64,000 nt of DNA. Source: Selaginella tamariscina (Eukaryota; Streptophyta; Lycopodiopsida; Selaginellales; Selaginellaceae). The position numbers were made by a program, and so were the translations under genes. The stretch lies in the NCBI GenBank assembly GCA_003024785.1, contig PUQB01000105.1, positions 517,580 to 581,579 on the forward strand. The letters run 5' to 3'. Positions within the stretch are counted from its first letter, which is position 1, and each line of letters opens with the position of its first letter. The notes below the pieces were generated by a model that ran no database searches, was not told where the DNA came from, and saw nothing but the letters and a program-made list of their open reading frames with translations. Below are positions 50,535-63,079 of this stretch, one piece after another.

Positions 50535-51438
50535 TGTTAGAGTTTTTACGTGGTGCCACGATGGTGGCTTGCCATATGCCAACCTTGGAATCCCTCTTTG
50601 GAAACCCCCATGATATCTGGTAAAGTACTTGTGTTAGGAACCTGTCACTTAGAAATTCATACCCCCAGTTGGCCAAGTCCATGGTCTAGGCTCACCTCAT
50701 GAGTTAGAATGTGTGGACTAGTCAAGCTGCGAGTATCGTTTCTAGCTTGGCGTGGATGAGAAGGCTGGAGCAAGGCCTCATCCACTAATCTTGTAAAATG
50801 TGAACTCGGGCATCCCTTCCATGCTTGTGATTAGGTTGACAAACCAAAGAATTGACTAACTCCTTGGACGTGATGTACCCAATCACAAAGGCGAAATTCT
50901 GCCAATGATAAGGGTAGGCTAACCCGAAGGTGAGACGTACCCATGTTATGTGGAAGTTAGACGACACAAGCTTAGCTTGCACCAGTAGGAAAATAATGAG
51001 CTTTTTTTTAACCTAGGAACTCTCACTACATATACTCTACCTTATTTATTCTCCCCTTCACGTTTTCCTAAATAAGTAAGTGGGCTAGCACGGAATGCCA
51101 ACCCTTAATGAAATGAGTTGACCTAACTTACTAACCCTAAACCTAGGGGGGGTATTAGGGCGTGTGGGTTAGGGCAACCCTAGGTTTGACAAATTATACT
51201 CTTTTAAGGAAACCTAATTGGAATGTCAAATTGGGGAAGAGTTTTCTAAAAGGTAAGTTTTAGTTTCGCTTAGAGTTTTCTACAAATACTTAATGACACC
51301 TAACCAAACCATTACCAAATACCCAAGTGCACTAAGCGGACTTGTTTCCTACCACATCTAGGGTTCGTCACACAACTCAGTAGGTAACAACAGTCAAACC
51401 CCAAAGTAAATGGTCAAGTCATAGTAAAAACTATGACA
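50535..51438 (-). repeat. F1 LTR, 904 bp, 5' LTR with primer site
   Basis: On the minus strand it starts TGTCATAGTTTTTACTATGA at 51438 and ends AAAAACTCTAACA at 50535, followed by the primer-site-like ATTGGTATCGAA. It is shorter than the 1.77-kb LTR at 2776-4549 because the 3' half differs, so F1 has at least two LTR subtypes. Confidence 0.75.
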
Positions 51439-52021
51439 CATCTTGAATCACAAATTAGATTCACTACACATCCTTTTGTAGCATGTGACTAGAAACCCAT
51501 ACATATTTTCATTTAGTGCATTAGGCCATACCTTTTATGCATGTGTTCTTATAATAAATAAGAGCAATCATGATTTAAGTTGTGATCACCTAAGTATGTT
51601 ATAAAGAACACATAAGATTATGCTAAGAAAATAAAGTAAATAAAAATATAAATGTTTATCTTGTTTGATATGTCACAATTTATTCAAGGACAAAAGTGTA
51701 AGATTTCCCTTCTTCAACTCATGCGCCTCAACTTCAATGTCACCTTCATGATCCAAGGATAAAAATGTAAAATCTCAACTCATGCTCCTCAACTTCAATG
51801 TGACTTCATAAATCATTTTTGTGAGAGTGAATATGAATATTATTTTAAAACAGTGTAAAAATCACATTTTAAATTGCCCACACTTTAGACCATTATAATT
51901 AATGACTAATTTGATATCCTTTGTCTCAAAAGTCATAGATTTTAACTCCTTGTGTAAGCTTGTTAGTTACAACAAACAACATAGTGACTTTTTAATGATA
52001 GTGGGTTTAATGTTATTATCA
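51439..52021. other. Unassigned spacer
   Basis: Two near-repeats of 'actcatgc(g/t)cctcaacttcaatgt' occur at 51718 and 51778. Otherwise nothing recognised. Confidence 0.3.
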
Positions 52022-52446
52022 TGTATCATTATCATAGTTTTTTATTATAACTCCTATTTACTTTGGACGTTGACTATTGTCACTTACTGAATTATGTTGA
52101 CAAGTCCTAAATGTAGTAAGAAACAACCCCGCTTAGTGCACTTAGGTGTTTAAAGGTACTCCGGCCAATAATTCCTAAATATCGTGAGAAACTTTAAGCG
52201 AAGGTAGCATGTACCTTCGAAAAACTCTTACCCTCGTTTTTTGTGTCATGGTTAGGTTTTTAATTGACTTCAATGAGTTTGGCATGTCGAATATGTTAGA
52301 AATACTGTTAAGTTTAATAGGTTAGGGTTTAAGAGTTGATGGGTCATTAAGTTAAACTCACCAAGTATATTCCCATTAAGAATGAGATTCCATGTTAGCC
52401 CACTTTACAAAACATGAAATAAGGGGGGCCTCTGTCACTAAACTCG
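52022..52446 (+). repeat. F1 LTR fragment
   Basis: Contains 'tgtagtaagaaac', 'cttagtgcacttaggtgttt' and 'gagattccatgttagcccac' in the same order as 43350-43640, with a decayed terminal hairpin near 52022. Confidence 0.6.
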
Positions 52447-52462
52447 TTATTCTTCTACCGAT

Positions 52463-52712
52463 GTAAGCTTAACTTCTAAAGGACAGAAGTGTGCATGGCT
52501 ATAAGCTTCTTTTATCAATGTAAGCTTGAGAATAGAAGTATGCATGGCTATAAGCTTCTTCTACCGGTGTAAGCTTAACTTCTAGAGGATAGAAGTACAC
52601 ATGGCTATAAGCTTCTTCTATCGATGTAAGCTTAACTTCTAGAGAATAGAAGTACGCATGGCTATAAGCTTCTTCTACCGGTGTAAGCTTAACTTTTAAA
52701 GGATAAAAGTAC
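52463..52712. repeat. 57-bp minisatellite within F1 LTR sequence
   Basis: Four to five tandem copies of a 57-bp unit beginning GTAAGCTTAACTTCTAGAGG and ending CTTCTTCTACCGGT; one copy is shortened. The first unit is a copy of F1 LTR sequence. As 57 is divisible by 3 the minus strand stays open (ORF 52499-52756, repeating YSHAYFYSLEVKLT), which is a by-product of the repeat, not a gene. Confidence 0.85.
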
Positions 52713-52789
52713 GCACATGTGATGGGGGATTTAGTTAGGTAAGGATAAGATGTCAACCTTAGTGACTCACAAGTTCACTCATGATAGGA

Positions 52790-53563
52790 ATCGAACCCAA
52801 AACCGCTCTAATGCCAAATGTCAGAACCTTTCCCTCTTTCTTTAAACTAACAAGGCAAAGGGCCAATTAGTATTTATTAAAGGGCCCCTAATCATAATGA
52901 CCTATGTCTACTTGGGTCTTTTTCTCATATATCCCACAATCTTTACCCATTTGCTTAGGAGAGGTTATGTCTCATAATTGGATGTGCTATTAACACACTT
53001 GGCTAAGGAGGGGCTTTTTCTCCTTGGTGTCCAAGGGTTGAACAACCTAAACTCATTAACAAGAGCCCATTCATGAAGCACTCATAAGGTCATGCATTTA
53101 GAGTTATCCAAACCTAACATTGGGGAGTTTACTTAGTAGAACACTCATGTTTGCTTATGGCGCACACTCGTGTCCTCACAAAGTATTAACCCTAAGTCTA
53201 GGAACCTTAAGGGTTAATTGTGGATTAACGTGCCCCTTGTTGCCCAAAAGGGGTTGTACTCCAGATGAGGGTGACTCCTCAAGGGATAAATAACAATGCC
53301 TTAACTTTGTCACGGGGGTATGTGTGGGACACGTCTCCTTGGTGGGGTTAAGGCATGAACATGTTTAGGTGTTTTGGGGTAGGATCCTAAAGTTCTAGGG
53401 TTCGGAGGGTAGTCATTATAAAGGTCTTGTGCTTATTTGGGAATCTAAGTTAGGTTCTTAGGATTATGTTAGAAGACTTAACATTACTCACACAATGTGT
53501 TGATGTTGGATGGCCAATTAGTAGCTACATGTTGCCACTTCGGGTTAAAACTTTGACAATCAT
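52790..53563. repeat. Joined fragments of two LTR types
   Basis: 52829-52965 is the minus-strand counterpart of 37860-37980, preceded by TTTGGCATTAGAGCGG (minus strand), a primer-site-like sequence. From about 52965 to 53563 the sequence follows the 1.77-kb F1 LTR in plus orientation, ending TTAAAACTTTGACA. Confidence 0.6.
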
Positions 53564-55140
53564 GTTATTATATTAATTTATTTAGATAACTGAATTTCTT
53601 ATTGTTTAAATAAATATTTTATTATGGGGTTTACAATGTAAATATTTCAAATAGTCTTTTTAATGGTTTTCTAATAAAGCTTTTTCTTTATACTTAACCA
53701 TTTAAAATCACTAAACAATGAACCCTAAAACATGAGGGAACAATCACTTCATCATGTAAAATAGGGTTATATTCATTTTAAGTTTAAATGAATAAATGAA
53801 TATTTTGTGTATATTCACTTGTAATTAAGAAAAATATTTTCTTTTGGGCTATATTTCTTTCATTAAAATTATGAAAATAAATTCTATTTAAATTTTATTC
53901 AATTAAAAAACATATACTCTTTCATTGATAATGTTATTAAAATGCTTATACATCTTCTATGCAACAAACTCTCTCTCACACACACATGTTAGTTAAATAT
54001 CTATATAATATATATATATATATACACACACACACAAACACACTTCTAGACCACACACATACATACAAATACATACATACATACATATATATGTATATAT
54101 ATAAATAGAGAGAGAGAGAGACACACACACACACACACCAAATACAATATATAATGCACTAAAAAAATGGTAATTTCGAACAACACTTTGTAAATACAAT
54201 ATGTACATATATTCACATGTGCATGCCTACACACACTTATGTAGAGACTATGTATGTGTGTGGATGCTTGATCGATATGGTACAAAATATAACAAGTGAT
54301 AATGAAAACTCTACCCACATATCCCTAAAATGCAAGAAATGCACTTTACTAATGCACATATAAATGCATGTAAGTACTACAATTCATATATATATTTTAT
54401 GTTGTATGTATGAATATACACAAAACCAATATGTGTGTATAAATATGTATCATTATTATGTAGAGAAGTTCATAATAGATTATTTTAATATACTATTTAA
54501 AAGTACCTGTCTTCTACTACATTTGTGTTGTGTGTGAAGAAAAGACATGGTTATATACACAAATATATAGCTTACATATATACTCCATGTGTACATGCAT
54601 AATTAAGGTACCACATTTTGTAAATGAAAGATACACATGCACACACACATGTTACTTGTAACCTCCATTACCCTAAGGAGTGTCTTCAAAACTCTTGTTC
54701 TCTTAACTTATTGATTCATTAAAATAAGCCCACAAGGATGTAAATGTGTGAGTTTGAGAATTAACTTTATTTTAAGAAAGAAAAAGCTCATACATGTTCA
54801 AACCCATATAAAGGCACACACACATATAAGAAATATATGTAATTTAAATATGCTTTTAAAGAATATTAAAATATAGTAAAAGTAATTTAATTTGGTGTCA
54901 TTACAAAATATTTAATTATCAAAATCTAGAGAGTGATTACAATAAAATAAGTTGTGAAAATCTACAATAAAACAATTATTTCGCCTTCTCCATTTAGGCA
55001 ACAAGACTCACACTTGCAAATGCAATTATTATAACTTGTTGGCATTGATCCAGAAGATGATGTTGCAACATTTGTATTATGTCTAAAGCTCTTGCATTGT
55101 GCACAACAACAATGATAATCTTTTAACAACAAGGCATATC
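53564..55140. other. AT-rich region with CA/TA microsatellites
   Basis: No gene recognised. 53970-54140 holds CA, TA, ATAC and GA runs. ORFs over them are low complexity. Confidence 0.4.
54006..54140. repeat. Compound (TA)n-(CA)n-(ATAC)n-(GA)n microsatellite
   Basis: Runs of TA, CA, ATAC, TA, GA and CA within 135 bp. Confidence 0.9.
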
Positions 55141-56138
55141 TCCAACCTCTTCTTTCATGTCAAGTTAAGAGTGACATTCGCATTTAAGCATGGCACATCC
55201 GTGTCCTTGTCCAATTGTGTAGAATCTTGACTAACATGTTCACTTTACCATGTTTCTAAAGGATTACATAGAGGGGTTTTTGAGTTAGCATTTGCGAGCC
55301 ACATCCATGGCACCAAGTGTAACACTTGAGTCAAAGGGGCTATGGCGAGATAGCCTACAACTTAGGAAATTGTCACATGAACATGTGACACTAGGTTAGA
55401 TGACACATAATACAATGCCTAAGGCACACCCTTTGGAGTTGTGTTATGGGTTTAAAATCGAGGGGTTGGATACTCTAACGAGCATGAGTGCTTGTGCTTG
55501 CATCATGGTGCTAAACTTTGGGCATTCGTTCAAGGGAGGTTAGGTCTCATAACTGGGTGTGTTAATTGGCACACTTGACTAGGGTGTGAACATGTCTAAG
55601 GGTTAAACAAGTTAAACTCGTTAATAAAAGCTCTTTCATGAGGCACTCGCATGGTCACGTGCTTGGGTTTTACTTAGTAAAACATTCTTGTTCACCTATG
55701 GTGCACACTTCTATCCTTACTAAGTACTAACTTTAGGTCTAAGGTATGACTTGGTCACTCAAACCCTTAGGGGTTAGTCATTGGTCAAGGTACCCCTTAT
55801 CACCTTAAAAGGGTTATACTCTCGAATGAGGGTGATTCCTCAAATGATAAGTGACAATGCCTTATCTCTGTTATGGGGGTACTCTTTAGTGGGGTTAGGA
55901 CATGAGCATGTCTAAGTCTCCTAGGACAAAATCCTAAAGTCTACTTGGATTATCCTCTAGGGTTTTAGGGATAGTCATTTTAAAGGACTTATGGTTGGAC
56001 CTTAAGTCTTGTGCATATTTGGGCATCTAAGTTAAACTCTTGGGGTCGTCTTGGAAGACTTAGTGTCGCTCACTCATGATATTGACGTGATGGCCACTTA
56101 ATAGTCATGTGTTAGCCTTTTAGGTAAAAACTCTAACA
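55141..56138 (+). repeat. F1 LTR with adjoining primer-site-like sequence
   Basis: Plus-strand copy of the second half of the 1.77-kb F1 LTR ('gtcacatgaacatgtgacac' near 55374, 'gttaggtctcataactgggtg' near 55540). It ends AAAAACTCTAACA at 56138 and is followed by TTGATATCGGAATC, similar to the initiator tRNA-Met primer site. Any element interior beyond about 56160 is not recognisable. Confidence 0.65.
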
Positions 56139-56159
56139 TTGATATCGGAATCTATTTTC

Positions 56160-56850
56160 TATGTTTAGTAGGACTACCTAAAGTTGAATAGTGTATCTTA
56201 ATTTGACATATTAAGTTCCACACAAAATTTAGACATGTTAGTTGAAAGTAATATAGTACTTCAAAAACTTAGAACTAACTGAACACTTAACAATTCCATA
56301 AGGTATCACATTGCTTCTTAAGCAATGTATTAAAAAGTCTTTTTCATTTTTTAACTAAACCATATTTCAAATTTTAACACTAAGGTACCACATTCCAAAG
56401 TGTCAAACTTAAATCCTCTTTTTGAGTCTTTTATCTGGCCACCCCACATGACATCATCAAATCACAATATTGAATTCTCTTGTCTCAATATTTAATAAAT
56501 ATTATATTTATACTTTGCTAAATCATTCATAACCAATCTCAAGAGACAGCTACAAATATTTCAAAAATTTAAAGTAAAAAGATTGTGCAAGACTAAATAG
56601 TACTAAGGAACCATTTAAGGACTAAAAGGAATCATGAATAAAACATTTGGTTCATCTAACTAATTCAATAAGACACTATCTTTTACACTAATGTTATCGT
56701 GATATTGAAATGCTTAGTTTATGAAACAATGAAATGATAAATGAGAACTTACATAAAAAACATCAAAAAATTAAAGATCAACCTCAACATCTTATTTATC
56801 TTGTACTAACTTCTCAACTTCATCACTTGGTTGTGTTTGCTTAGGCTTTA
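56160..56850. other. AT-rich region, nothing recognised
   Basis: Expected interior of the element whose LTR ends at 56138, but no gag or pol pattern was found. Confidence 0.3.
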
Positions 56851-56900
56851 TTCTCTTTGGATCACTCATAGTAGTTGTTGGTTCTTCATGTTTGTGTGTG

Positions 56901-58330
56901 CTAAATGAGTTTTTGTGCAATATGTTGTCTTGCAAACTCTGAAAATATTTGCAAAACATTCACAAATATTACAAACAAGTCTCCCCTAAAAAGAAAGAAA
57001 TTACACACCCCTAGTTGTAGCTCGCTTAGTGTCTTGAAATGTTTGCAAATGTTTACTAATGGGTTTCTTGGAAACATGGTGTTTGCTTGTGTTTTCTTTA
57101 TAAGCACAAGTTCTTTGAGAGGTAGCCTACAATCCATACAAAAAACATATTATGCATTGAAAATGAAAAGAAAAACAAAGAGCAAAACACATTTAATCTG
57201 CCTTATTAACGTTCCAAAATTGAGGGCCATTTGGATTCAACTCTGAAGGTTGAAGATAGTCCTCAAGTGTTAACTTTGTTAGGCACTCTGGCCAGCAAAC
57301 AACATGTTGTAACTCTAAAATTGAGAGCCTCTGACATGTCAAAGGTAGGTTGCCAATTTTATCATCCACTGCCAAGGATGTTATATGCACACACAAACAA
57401 GAAATATCATCCATCTCCATTCCTTCTACCACTCTAGAGGCACCAATATCCATCATACTTTTATAATAGCTTGGCTTCTCCAACCTTGCCTCAAAAAGTT
57501 GCTAAGCATCATGAAATCTTCATAGTACAAACTCACTTTTGATTTATCATAATTGTACTCATGTAGCACTAGCTTTAACTGCTCCACCTTTGTAAGATTA
57601 TGCCTTTGATTTGCTAACACATTCACAATCATTTTGTTGATGAACTTCTCAGAATAATTATAAACCGCATCTTCACTATCTTCTACATGGAAAACAATAG
57701 GTAGTACATTTGCATGATCTTTATTTTCTTCACTAAATTCTTCTTCCTCACATGCCAAGGATGGTTTTCCTTATAATTCTCAAAGCTCGATTATGTGAAA
57801 AGTGGAAACATCTTCTAAACCTTATCATGAATGATTCTTGCACACACCACCCAAAAAATTCCATTGATCAATGTAGCTACTATTCTTCAACACTTACTTT
57901 CCAGCACATTTCCCTTTTATATAATCACCTTTTAGACCAACAATCCTCCTTAGCAATTACTCCAAATTGAATCTGAGTTGTCTTACACCTCTTTTCATTC
58001 ATTGACAACTTCCCTTGTGTTAGAGTAGAATGGTGACTAATAGAGCTACTTTGCTTCCTCTTCACGCCTTGTGAAGGACTTTCTAAATGAGTCTTGCATG
58101 GTTTGCCTTGTTGAACAGACTCAATTTAGAGTTTGCTTGTCTTTGGTTGAGAAAAACAATTTGGTTGGAGCTCACTTGGCAAATCAATGACTTGATGCAT
58201 AATGTCATTTTCTAGACCTAATGAGCAACTAAGACTTCTCCAATCATTCTCAGTCATTTGAAATAGGGAAGATCCATATTTCATTCTCCTTGCCCACCTT
58301 ATGAATGTCTTTACTAAACCTGGATTCAAG
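56901..58330 (-). pseudogene. Decayed coding region of unknown origin
   Basis: A run of minus-strand open pieces: 58126-58329 (VKTFIRWARRMKYGSSLFQM ... LENDIMHQVIDLPSEL), 57453-57758 (acidic start EEEEFSEENKDHANVLPIVF, then VEQLKLVLHEYNYDKSKVSL), 57193-57483 (LTCQRLSILELQHVVCWPEC, LTKLTLEDYLQP) and 56901-57137. Composition and codon use look protein-like, and pieces might join by introns or frameshifts. Directly upstream at 58330-58400 the phrase WETIDVVEWLESRF continues the pattern. The first part faintly recalls a SAM-type helix bundle, but that is a guess. I do not recognise the family; it could be a host gene relic or the non-structural gene of a transposon. Confidence 0.35.
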
Positions 58331-58571
58331 CCACTCTACAACATCAATAGTCTCCCATTCCTTAGCAAGTTCCATTATTGCCATTTTTATGTGCTTCATT
58401 AGCTATCCAAAATCTATTGACTCCGAATCCCAACTACCTTCTACACTCTGGATTAAAAACATGAAGTAAGAATGAGAAGAACCATGGAATGAAGGACCCA
58501 CCTGCTTTGTAGATGTAGACATTGCAAAGCCCTTGTTGCTAGTCTTGTGGTGCTTCCCCAAACTACATATG

Positions 58572-58855
58572 TGTTAGCCAACTTGTCCGTATGATCTTGG
58601 ATGTTTAATTACACCATCAACAGCAAGGCGTATATTCATACGCATGTTCCAAACCAGTTGTGGACCACACAATCCTCAGAACCTCAGATATATAAATAGG
58701 GTTCCAGTTCCAGGTTTCTTAGAATCATTCAACATCAATCTTCGGCCTTGTGTTTCATTTTGTATTCATTTCTCTCTTGAATACAATCTCCTCCTTTTAA
58801 CTCAAAGGTTTCGCCCTTGTTTTAAAGGTTTCACCCTTTGCACAAGGTCGTGACA
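58572..58855 (+). repeat. Putative 5' LTR of third gypsy element
   Basis: Starts TGTTAGCC and ends GGTCGTGACA, just upstream of plus-strand gag. It contains a good TATA element (TATATAAATAG at 58688-58698) and the duplicated phrase AAAGGTTTC(G/A)CCCTT near 58804 and 58826. The second LTR would lie beyond the window, so the boundaries are provisional. Confidence 0.5.
58688..58698 (+). promoter_or_regulatory. TATA box in putative LTR
   Basis: TATATAAATAG about 115 bp into the LTR, well placed to start element RNA within the R region. Confidence 0.5.
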
Positions 58856-58967
58856 GTTTGAATGATTCTTAGGTAGTGACAAGCTTCTGCTCCTGCTTGT
58901 CATCGATCCCATTTTCTTTCTTTCTTTCTTTCTTTCTTTTTTTTTGATTTTCTTCTTCGACTCATCA

Positions 58968-60060
58968 TGTTCGAGCATGCTCTTCGTCAGCAAGTTGCTA
59001 CCCTCTAGCAGCAAATCGAACAGCTACACATGGAGAATGATCAGCTCTGATAGCGTGCAAATTCTCCAGAGTCAAAGATCAGCATGCCCGAAAAGTTCGA
59101 TGGTACCCGATCGAAGTTCCGAGGTTTTCTCAATCAAGTTCATCTATGAATCGTGATGCAGCAAGGCGCTATAGCACATAACCTATTAAGGTCGGATTGA
59201 TCGGGTCGCTGCTTTCGATTCTGCTCTTTCGTGGTTCTCAGCCTTGCTGGGAACAATGATCCGATCCTTAAGAATTTTGAGGAGTTTGTGGAACAGTTCA
59301 TGGTGATGTTTAATGACATGGATCGTGAGAGTGCTGCCATCACCAAACTCCACTAGCTTCACCAAGGGGGTATGTCGATAGTAGAGATGCATCGAAGTTC
59401 CAACTCCTTGCTTGTGATGTCACTTGGGGAGATCATGCTCTCAAGGAGGTTTTTCGGTCGGGGTTGCAGGACGAGATCAAAGACATGTTGCTGAATTTTG
59501 CTGTTTTAGAAACCCTCACCAGCATGATAGAGTTGGCAATCCATTGTGACAACCGGTTGATCGAGCGGAAACAAGAACGTCGACATCCTTCTTTCTTCTC
59601 GATGCCATCTTCTTTTATTTCTCCAGTACTGTTTCTTCATTTGTTGATTCATCATCTTCCTCAGTAGAACCATCCCCGATGGAATTAGGGCGATCACATC
59701 AAGGCAAACTTTTGCCAACCGAACGCTAGAAGCGAATTTAGTACAAGCTTCGTTTGTACTGTGGTGATCCGTACCACAAGCTGGAGAATTGTCATCAACA
59801 TCCAAAGCAAGCTCATGAAGTGACCCTTGTTGTGCTGCTAAGAAACGAGAAGATCCAGCCCAAATAAGAGCCGTCCGGCTGGATTGTCATGGAACAACTC
59901 ATGTTCCTTAAGGCTCTTCACTCAAAACATCTTCCCTTCTTCATCTTGGATCCATTCCATCCATGAAGGTATGCAAGCCGTTCCATGTTCCGGTGCAGCT
60001 GAAGACGCCAAAGGTAGAGTTCTCTGGTAAAGCTTTGGTGGATAGTGGAGCGAACGCAAA
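58968..60060 (+). pseudogene. Gag and zinc knuckle of third gypsy element
   Basis: Plus strand, frames broken. MFEHALRQQVATL starts at 58968; ISMPEKFDGTRSKFRGFLNQ (59080-59140) matches the F2 capsid phrase MPKKFNGNRVDFQGFLNQ. A zinc-knuckle-like LRLYCGDPYHKLENCHQ at 59745-59795 has Cys, His and the last Cys, but the first Cys is Arg. Related to the F2 element. Confidence 0.65.
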
Positions 60061-61950
60061 TTTCATCGACAAAAATTTTACTTAAGAATGGGATTCGTCT
60101 ACATTCTTTGAAGACTCCTAGTTCTGTACGGGTCATTGATGGACGAGATATCAAATCTGGAGCGGTAATAAATGACATAGAGTTCGTTGAGGTTGTTGCT
60201 TGTGGTGTTGTGTGCAACATCTCCTTTAGTGTTGTTTCTATTCTGGACTCTATGATTATCTTGGTTTGCCGTGGATGAGTTGGTGGATCCTAGTTGGAGA
60301 AAACGTTTCATGAACTGTCTCCAGCTATTTCAACTCCGGCCACACTCTTTGATTCCAATCCTGTTCCAGTTCCTCCTCCACTTCAAGTCTCATATATCAC
60401 CTTGAAGCAGTTCAAGAAAGATAGCCAACATGACCCAGCATCCGTGTTCGCGATCACAGTTTATCCCTGCTCTACTAAGGATGTTTCTGTTCCTGTTCCT
60501 CATGCCTTACCAAAGCAGTATGCTGATTTCGCAGACATCTTCAACAAAAAAAAGCTTCTGCCTTGCCACCGCACCGTGAGTACAACTGTCCTATTGATCT
60601 TGTTGAGGAGTAAGCAGCCATCCTCCGGTCCCATCTACAGTCTCTCACCGAAGAGTTGGAGACATTGAGAAATACATTAGGAGAATCTTATCACCAAATT
60701 TATCCTTCATTCACGATCACCTGCTGGTGCCCATATTCTTTATTTCCAAGAAGGATGGAAGTCTCTGGCTCGTGGTGGACTACCGAGATCTGAATAAGGT
60801 CACCATTCAATAAGTATCCTCTCCCGCTCGTCTCCGACATGCTCGAGTGTCTTTCTAGTTCACAAAGATCGATTTAAGAGGAGCGTACAATCTCATCCGA
60901 ATCCGATAAGGGGACGAGTGGAAAACAGCATTTTGTACACGCTATGGACATTTCGAGTACGTAGTAATGCCGTTTAGCCTGACAAATGCACCTGCTGTTT
61001 TCCAGCACATGGCTAACGATATTTTCGGGACTTCTTGGATTTTTTGTCATCATGTACCTAGATGACATCCTGATATTTTTAAGACTCGAGAAGAACACGA
61101 ACAACATGTACAGTTAGTCTTGGAGAAGCTTCGGAAGCACCACCTGTTTGCCAAGTTGGAAAAGTGCTCTTTCAGTCAGCAGTCTTAGTTCCTGGGGTAC
61201 ATCGTTTCAGTTGAAGGTGTTCACATGGATCTCAAAAGTCCGGACTGTATTGGAGTGGGAGAGACCATCAAATATTCATGACGTTCAATGTTTCCTCGGG
61301 TTTGTGAACTTCTATCGACGTTTCGTTCGGGATTTCTCCAAGATTGCATTGCCATTGACGAAGTTGACTGGCAAGGATGTTCCATTTGTCTGGTCCTCTG
61401 AGGCTGAGGAGGCGTTCGAGTTCTTAAAGAATGCGTTCACCTCGGCACTTGTTCTTATCCATCCTGACCCTGCGAAGCCATATTTGTGGAAGCTGATGCC
61501 TCTGACTTCGCTATTGGTGGAGTGCTCCCAGGAAAGTCCATATCATCTTCTCCATCCATTATTTTCCATTCCCTCAAGTTCACTGCACCTGAGATCAACT
61601 ACGATGTCTACAATAAGGAGCTGCTGCGATCGTCGATGCCTTTGAGGAGTGGCACAGATTCCTTGAAGGTTCCCCGCATGTGGTTAAGGTGTATTGTGAT
61701 CACAAGAACCTCCAGTATGGGCAACAGCACGAGTTCTCAATCGTGTCAGGGCGATGGGCACAGTCTTTGTCCCGGTTCCGATACGTGATTATTCATCGTC
61801 CTGATCATTTAAATGGCAAAGCAAATGCTTTATCTCGTCGCAGTTACCTAGCTCCAGTACCAGGTGAAATCCATTTAATCAACAAGAACAAGTCATCTGA
61901 GCTCCGACCAGTTGTTGGTGAACACGCTTTCCGTTTTTTGCTCTAGTTGA
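60024..61950 (+). pseudogene. Protease, RT and RNase H of third gypsy element
   Basis: Protease ALVDSGANANFID at 60030-60075. RT pieces are GPIYSLSPKSW (60628-60660), [17 protein letters not shown]-like sequence at 60952-60975, MYLDDILIF (about 61050-61077, with a frame change), and the connection FLGFVNFYRRFVRDFSKIAL. RNase H: EADASDFAIGGVLPGKS, CDHKNLQYGQQHEF, RYVIIHRPDHLNGKANALSR. Stops and shifts occur near 60660, 60750, 61190, 61490 and 61660, so inactive. Confidence 0.8.
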
Positions 61951-61969
61951 CACTTTTTTTTGGATCTAA

Positions 61970-63060
61970 TCTGAAAAAGTCTTCCTCAAGACAAGTTTGC
62001 TCGTGATGTCCTTGCACATGTTCGACGAGTTCAGCCATTGTCTTCAGGTCACAACTACAAGATTATGCTGCTTTCCATCTTCATAATGGTTGCTGTATCA
62101 CCACATCCAAATCTATGTTCAGACAGAGAACTGAGGTTGCGAGCTGTCCAACATTGCCATGACAACACATCTGCGGGACATTTTGGCATTCGGAAGACGA
62201 TCGAGCTGGTACAACGTGTGTTTTGGTGGCCTCGACTTCACATGTATGTTGAGAAATTTGTGCAATCTTGTGACACGTGCCAGTACAAAGCTTCCTGTCA
62301 TCGACCGGTTGGACTACTACAGCCTCTTCCTATTACTCAGCAACCATGGTCCTCCATCACCATGGATTTCCTCACTGATTTACCGCCTTCTAGAGGGTTT
62401 GATGTTGTCCTAGTCATTGTTGATCGTTCTCTAAGATGGCGCACTTTGTTCCTTGCAACAAGACATGTTCGAGTCCTGATGCTGCAGATCTGGTGTATCA
62501 GGAGGTGTTCCATCTTCATAGTCTTCCTGATGAACTTGTCACTAATCGAGGTCCCCAATTCACTTCGGCATTCTAGTGAAGATTCCTAGATCGGTTACGT
62601 ATCACCAGGAAGCTGCCTATTGCACATCATCTTGAAACAGATGGCCAAACAGAGCGCACGATTCATACTCTAGAACAATATCTCTGGTGTTTCATTTCTC
62701 ATCTGCAAGATGATTGGGTCGATCTCCTTCCTGCTACCAAGTTCCCGTACAACAACACGGCACACTCATCCATAGGTGTGTCACATTTTTCGCATTCTCT
62801 GGTGTTCATCCTTGCTGGTTCCTGGCCTTACCACTGCTGCCAATGATCGTGTTGAGCATCTCCAACAGGTCCATAAAGAAGTGCAGCATCATCTTCAACG
62901 CGCTTGAGATTTGCAATAACAAGTTGCTGATTGTTCCCGTTCCTCTCCTCCAGCATTCACAATTGGTGACCAAGTGTGGCTCCTCTGGCATCATTAGCCA
63001 ACCACATGTCCCTGTGACAAATTGGACTATCAACGCTTGGGCCCATTTTCATCATTGAGA
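61970..63060 (+). pseudogene. Integrase of third gypsy element
   Basis: HHCC zinc module from CHDNTSAGHFGIRKTIELV to CDTCQYKASCHRP (62150-62310), then PWSSITMDFLTDLPPSRGFD (first Asp) and VLVIVDR. The second Asp region (62540-62580) and Glu region (62640-62660) are frame-shifted. The downstream part is partly lost. Confidence 0.75.
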
Positions 63061-63079
63061 GACTCTCTAATGTGACGTT

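Noticed and set aside
52463-52712. CRISPR-like array
   Set aside because: Units are contiguous with no unique spacers; a plant-type minisatellite.
52499-52756. 85-codon repetitive ORF as a repeat protein gene
   Set aside because: Frame stays open only because the 57-bp unit is a multiple of three; derived from LTR sequence.
54046-54318. ORFs across CA/TA repeats
   Set aside because: Low-complexity translation of microsatellites.
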